Shown here: in pieces, positions 40,767-43,641 of the stretch
How positions within the stretch are numbered: position 1 is the stretch's first letter
Layout of the letters: the number at the start of each line of letters is the position of its first letter
Assembly: GCA_001789205.1 (NCBI GenBank)
Contig: MFYT01000100.1
Location: 1-43,641 of the forward strand
DNA: 43,641 nt
DNA from: Candidatus Raymondbacteria bacterium RIFOXYA2_FULL_49_16
GTDB lineage: Bacteria > Fibrobacterota > OXYB2-FULL-49-7 > XYB2-FULL-49-35
Direction: 5' to 3'
Position numbers and translations under genes: made by a program
The notes under the pieces: generated by a model
The model's database searches: none
What the model saw: only the letters and a program-made list of their open reading frames with translations
What the model was told of the DNA's origin: nothing

Positions 40767-41171
40767 ATGGAAAACAAAAACAGAACCGATGCATTAGCAA
40801 CGGCGTTTGGCATGATAAAAAATAAAAGGTTACCCAAGACCGGCTCAGCCCCGGTGATCGGAGAAAAGAAAAAGTCATTTCCGGGATACCCCGCCTATCC
40901 CGCCGGAGATGATATCTACAATAAAGGAAAAAAGCTGGGCCTTGATCCGGAAGATTTGTCCAAAAATAAAAGGCCCAGGGTAAAACCCGGAAAGAATAAT
41001 AAAAAAAACCTCAATGAAGTGGCGCTTGGCGTCGATCTTGATGTGCCGGGTGCTGAATTGGATGATGAACAGGAGAATGTTGGCAGTGAAGATGAGGAAA
41101 ATAATTACTATAGCCTAGGAGGTGACAGGCATGACGATCTTGATGAAGACAGAGTTGGAATTAGTGAATAA
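40767..41171 (+). CDS. Acidic small protein of Bacteroidetes-type (YPAYPAGDDIY...ENNYYSLGGD)
   Basis: The 134-residue product has a basic, Lys-rich N-terminus, GYPAYPAGDDIYNKGKK near 45, PEDLSKNKRP, then DLDVPGAELDDEQENVGSED and EENNYYSLGGDRHDDLDED at the acidic C-terminus. The arrangement closely resembles a small uncharacterised protein that is common in Bacteroidetes. It is probably disordered. ATG with ACGGAGG upstream. Neighbours suggest a stress role; no function is known, and the match to Bacteroidetes proteins hints at transfer. Confidence 0.75.
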   Translation: MENKNRTDALATAFGMIKNKRLPKTGSAPVIGEKKKSFPGYPAYPAGDDIYNKGKKLGLDPEDLSKNKRPRVKPGKNNKKNLNEVALGVDLDVPGAELDDEQENVGSEDEENNYYSLGGDRHDDLDEDRVGISE

Positions 41172-41272
41172 ACAAGTGTTTCATTTTTGAGACGAGCATT
41201 ATCATAAACAATAAAAACCATGCGGTCTTTGCGCTGTACCCCTCTGAAAAAGAGGAAAAACGTGTCTATATC

Positions 41273-41288
41273 TGGCATAGTTATTGCA
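41273..41288 (+). promoter_or_regulatory. Sigma-54 promoter of the BON-domain gene
   Basis: TGGCAT-AGTTA-TTGCA fits the RpoN consensus. The start point would be near 41299, 39 nt before the ATG. A TTTTGAGA motif, the inverse of the core repeated before the first island promoter, lies at 41185-41192. A CCTCT/AGAGG mini-hairpin lies at 41241-41255. Confidence 0.8.
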
Positions 41289-41337
41289 ATACGGTGATCG
41301 GAAATCTACCATAAACCTAAAGCAAGGAGACGACAGT

Positions 41338-42108
41338 ATGAAAAAGACCAAGCTTGCAAGCATGATCACAGCCGCAGTTGTTATTCTGGGAGTCAGCTTG
41401 ACGCTGGCAAGCCAAAAAAGCGACAGGATTGAATCATCAGCAAAAAAGTCTTATGTATTCAAGACCTATCTAAAAAACGATGACATCACGATCAAAGTAG
41501 TCAATGACGACATTGTTACTTTAACAGGAACAGTAACCGAATGGTCGCACCGGGCGTTGGCCGAAGAGACTGTCGCGGGTTTTCCGGGAGTTAAGCGCGT
41601 GGACAACAAGCTGAAGGTCAAAGATGAATCGTCCGAGAACTCGGACACGTGGATTGGCATGAAGGTCAAAACCATGCTTTTGTTCCATCAAAACGTGAGC
41701 GGTTTTAACACTGAAGTGCATGTCAGTGACGGCATAGTTACCTTGACCGGAGAAGCAGCCAATGAAGCGCAAAAAGAACTGACAGTTGAATACGTCAAGG
41801 ATGTTGACGGGGTTAAAAACGTCACCAACAATATGACCGTTGAAAAATCCGGGAAAACAACCGTGCAAAAAGCTGGTGATACCATTGACGACGCATCCAT
41901 TACCGCGCAGGTCAAACTCGCCTTGCTGTTTCATCATTCGACCAGCGCCATTAAAACAAACGTTGAGACTAAAAACGGCATAGTCACGGTACGGGGCATT
42001 GCGCAAAATAGTGCTGAAAAGGCCTTGGTTGGCAAACTCGTAAACGATATAAAAGGTGTGAAAGGTTTGATAAATGAGATAACCATTGGCCAGATATCGA
42101 TGGAATAG
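41338..42108 (+). CDS. Periplasmic triple-BON-domain protein (OsmY-like)
   Basis: From the ATG at 41338 (AAGGAGACGAC upstream) the 256-residue product has a signal peptide (about 1-25) and three BON domains. They are at about 37-95 (LKNDDITIKVVNDDIVTLTGTV), 106-170 (TMLLFHQNVSGFNTEVHVSDGIVTLTGEA) and 188-252 (VKLALLFHHSTSAIKTNVETKNGIVTVRGIA), each ending in the G-V-K-x-V/L-x-N motif. BON proteins bind membranes or phospholipids and the OsmY group protects the envelope under stress. It has its own sigma-54 promoter. Confidence 0.93.
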   Translation: MKKTKLASMITAAVVILGVSLTLASQKSDRIESSAKKSYVFKTYLKNDDITIKVVNDDIVTLTGTVTEWSHRALAEETVAGFPGVKRVDNKLKVKDESSENSDTWIGMKVKTMLLFHQNVSGFNTEVHVSDGIVTLTGEAANEAQKELTVEYVKDVDGVKNVTNNMTVEKSGKTTVQKAGDTIDDASITAQVKLALLFHHSTSAIKTNVETKNGIVTVRGIAQNSAEKALVGKLVNDIKGVKGLINEITIGQISME

Positions 42109-42270
42109 GTCCTTTCCATATGAATTTTACGATTTATTCCGGTGGTTTTCCAGTAAACTACCCAAAAGTAAAAGCACACCTGCTGGAGGTTAACCTTGAT
42201 ATATACGGTGTACAAAATACGGTCGCCATTTAATAGGCGGCTGCACTATAAACATTAAAAAGGAGACGTT

Positions 42271-42378
42271 ATGCCAGCAGGTAAAAATCGTGGTTCGTGC
42301 GGTGGAACTCCGCGACGTGATGGATCGGGCAAAGGCAAGGGCAACAAAGGAACAAAGAGACAGCCGTCGAAGAAATAA
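42271..42378 (+). CDS. Tiny basic Gly/Lys-rich protein (35 residues)
   Basis: The ATG has a perfect AAAGGAG ribosome-binding site. The peptide begins MPAGKNRGSCGGTPRRDGSG and continues with Lys/Gly repeats to RQPSKK. It is very basic and has one cysteine, so nucleic-acid or metal binding is conceivable. I do not recognise a family. It follows the BON gene by 162 bp, with no clear promoter, and 246 bp of noncoding DNA follow it in which I see no gene. Confidence 0.5.
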   Translation: MPAGKNRGSCGGTPRRDGSGKGKGNKGTKRQPSKK

Positions 42379-42624
42379 AGCAGGCGATCGCACTTCGCAC
42401 AACAGGCAAATGCTGTCATGGTACTTTCCGCACACGAGACTCGGAACATGCAGACTAAAATCTGGTGCCACAACAGCCGTTCGCCGGGACGAAAGATGCA
42501 TTGTACGATCGGTAATCTTGACCTGCATTCCGCAGATATGCTTACATATAGGGCGAGCCTGAACCCATTGAAAAACAGGCTGTTATGACGACTTGGTCAA
42601 AATTATTCATGCTGACTTGGAGCC

Positions 42625-42792
42625 TCATTGCGATAAAAGGCCCATGACTTTGTGATACTTTGATATTGCCTTCGCAAATGCATCCGCTTCATCCTTTGAA
42701 ACAACGGTATTCTTGAAAACACCGTTTTCTCTCCGCGTCCATTCATAATACGGCCCATGCCGCTTGGTTTTGTCTGTAAGACAGGGATCCAT
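42625..42792 (-). CDS. DUF6788-like short protein (55 residues), possible fragment
   Basis: The frame starts at an ATG directly after the stop codon of the FolE2-like gene (TGAATG). It reads CLTDKTKRHGPYYEWTRREN, then GVFKNTVVSKDEADAFAKAI. The HGPYYEWTR...G motif and the following helical segment are those of DUF6788 domain ends, in which a basic patch precedes HGPYY. Such domains are often longer and linked to transposon or phage genes, so this may be a stand-alone short form or a trimmed copy. No ribosome-binding site of its own is visible, which fits coupling to the gene before it. Confidence 0.5.
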   Translation of the reverse strand: MDPCLTDKTKRHGPYYEWTRRENGVFKNTVVSKDEADAFAKAISKYHKVMGLLSQ

Positions 42793-43641
42793 TCAGCTGT
42801 CTTCGTAACCGCTGAAAGGTATCCATGAGCTTTTTTCAGTGGCTATGACCGTGTTGTAATAATGAAGCATTCCATAATTGGAACAACTGACCGAATACCA
42901 GTCGATACTCCGGTTGTACGCCAGTTCATCCTTGATCTCGTCGAGCATGACCACGCTGGTCTTTTTCTCCGAGTGGATTTTATCAATGATAAAGTTCTGA
43001 TCATCCTGTGTCAGGAACGAATAGACCGGGGCGAGTGCGTGACGGTCAACGATGTCAACCAGGTCCTCAAGAAAAATGTCTATGGAAGATTCAGCCTCAA
43101 TAGCCACTGTCGAGAGCTGGCCGAAAAGCCCCTTCGGCTTCTTTTCTAACGATACCGGATACGTAGTGATTACCGGTATTTTTGTCTTGAAAAACATTTT
43201 AGGCTTATTATCCAGGGACGAAACTTTTGCGGAAAAGGTGCATAGGTACCTGACCAGGCATTTTTCCTTGGATACGGGGGTGATTTTTTCAACAAACTGC
43301 GGGAATTGGAAGTCTACCCGTACCACCGAGGCGTTCAAGGCCTTCAGGTAATCAAGGATGTTCTTCCGCAGGGATTTTGCGCCGATCGTTTCCCGGTGCT
43401 GGTGAAGGATCTGAATAAACGTATCGATCCATTGCGCCTCGAATTCCTGCATGATGCGCGCCTGAATGGAAATGGTGGCGATGGTCGCCTGTCCGTCAGC
43501 ATTGGTTTTGGAAGATACCTTTATGGGAAATGGCAGATTCTCCATGCCAACATCTGCGAGAAATCTCTGTTCGTCATTGTTGAGTAGACCGGGCAGTTGC
43601 CTGCCCAGCCCCTCGCGGAACCGTACGAGCAGCTTTCCCGC
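42793..43641 (-). CDS. FolE2-like (GTP cyclohydrolase IB family) protein lacking the catalytic motifs, 5' end beyond window
   Basis: FolE2 converts GTP to dihydroneopterin triphosphate for folate or queuosine synthesis. The 282 visible residues follow the whole FolE2 fold: DVGMENLPFPIKV, GQATIATISIQARIMQEFEAQWIDTFIQIL, FPQFVEKITPVSKEKCLVRYLCTFSA, VDRHALAPVYSFL. But FolE2's Cys motif (CPCSKxIS) reads YPVSLEKKPK, its GAHNQR reads KGLFGQL, and its ESIHNHxA reads YGMLHYYNT, so most metal/catalytic residues are gone. The frame has no start codon upstream of the Met at 43545, and similarity extends past it to the edge (NNDEQRFLADVGM), so the true start lies outside. A non-catalytic paralogue is likely. 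Confidence 0.75.
   Translation of the reverse strand, partial: AGKLLVRFREGLGRQLPGLLNNDEQRFLADVGMENLPFPIKVSSKTNADGQATIATISIQARIMQEFEAQWIDTFIQILHQHRETIGAKSLRKNILDYLKALNASVVRVDFQFPQFVEKITPVSKEKCLVRYLCTFSAKVSSLDNKPKMFFKTKIPVITTYPVSLEKKPKGLFGQLSTVAIEAESSIDIFLEDLVDIVDRHALAPVYSFLTQDDQNFIIDKIHSEKKTSVVMLDEIKDELAYNRSIDWYSVSCSNYGMLHYYNTVIATEKSSWIPFSGYEDS

Noticed and set aside
41241-41255. The CCTCT/AGAGG hairpin as a terminator for the acidic-protein gene
   Set aside because: The stem is only 5 bp and no T run follows on the plus strand.
42184-42200. A third sigma-54 promoter (CTGGAGG...CTTGAT) before the tiny basic peptide
   Set aside because: The -12 GC is missing and the spacing is off by one base, unlike the three accepted sites.
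42379-42624. A possible small RNA or gene in the noncoding stretch after the tiny basic peptide
   Set aside because: No promoter-terminator pair or coding motif could be made out; nothing there is supported.

Overview
The window looks like a chromosome segment of a motile, diderm, non-spore-forming bacterium of moderate GC content. Genes for the P-ring (FlgI), L-ring (FlgH) and distal rod show an outer membrane. Several secreted proteins end in an Ig-like C-terminal domain of the FlgD/Por-sorting type, and there is a PorV-like barrel. This mixture suggests a Fibrobacterota/Chitinispirillia-like or related FCB-group lineage, but that placement is inference: no rRNA or other phylogenetic marker was analysed.

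Layout. (a) 1-6.6 kb, minus strand: a TPR protein, then the flagellar operon flgF - microprotein - flgG - flgA - flgH - flgI, with a textbook sigma-54 promoter in front of flgF and a hairpin terminator after flgI. (b) 6.8-9.5 kb: a lamin-tail-domain secreted protein followed by a PorV-like barrel, and a GerW/YtfJ-family protein. (c) 9.5-13.8 kb: a CheY-like receiver plus a STAS-PAS-PAS histidine kinase, and divergently a STAS protein plus a MATE transporter. (d) 13.8-18.5 kb: a giant secreted protein of unknown family, yqgE, tRNA-His, and a 347-bp palindrome-rich, MITE-like element flanked by 9-bp direct repeats. (e) 18.5-25 kb: an orphan solute-binding protein, then a minus-strand run STAS - HD-GYP - thyA - dut - FHA/TadA ATPase - TadB. 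(f) 25-34.7 kb: rsmA coupled to a beta-barrel and two lipoproteins, a double-STAS protein, a FapA/DUF342 protein, DUF4254, a ThiF/MoeB-like enzyme, a divergent polysaccharide deacetylase and pdxJ. (g) 34.9-36.6 kb: a secreted parallel beta-helix protein.

(h) 36.7-42.4 kb is the most unusual part. It is a small accessory island holding an eRF1-like (baeRF-type) protein, an eight-repeat secreted propeller-like protein with a sorting domain, a frameshifted PRC-barrel protein, a YihY/BrkB membrane protein, what looks like the two fused ends of an otherwise deleted alternate (N-type) F1Fo-ATPase operon, an acidic protein of a type familiar from Bacteroidetes, a triple-BON periplasmic protein and a tiny basic peptide. 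Two near-perfect sigma-54 promoters (36913 and 41273) drive its two halves, and both have TCTCAAAA-type motifs 70-100 bp upstream, where an enhancer-binding protein could sit. I read the island as a sigma-54-controlled envelope-stress cassette assembled by transfer and deletion.

(i) The right edge carries a FolE2 (GTP cyclohydrolase IB)-like gene that has lost the family's metal/catalytic motifs, followed without a gap by a short DUF6788-like ORF. STAS domains recur (kinase-fused, two single, one double) beside HD-GYP and receiver proteins, which suggests a partner-switching/c-di-GMP control layer, but no RsbW-type kinase is in the window.
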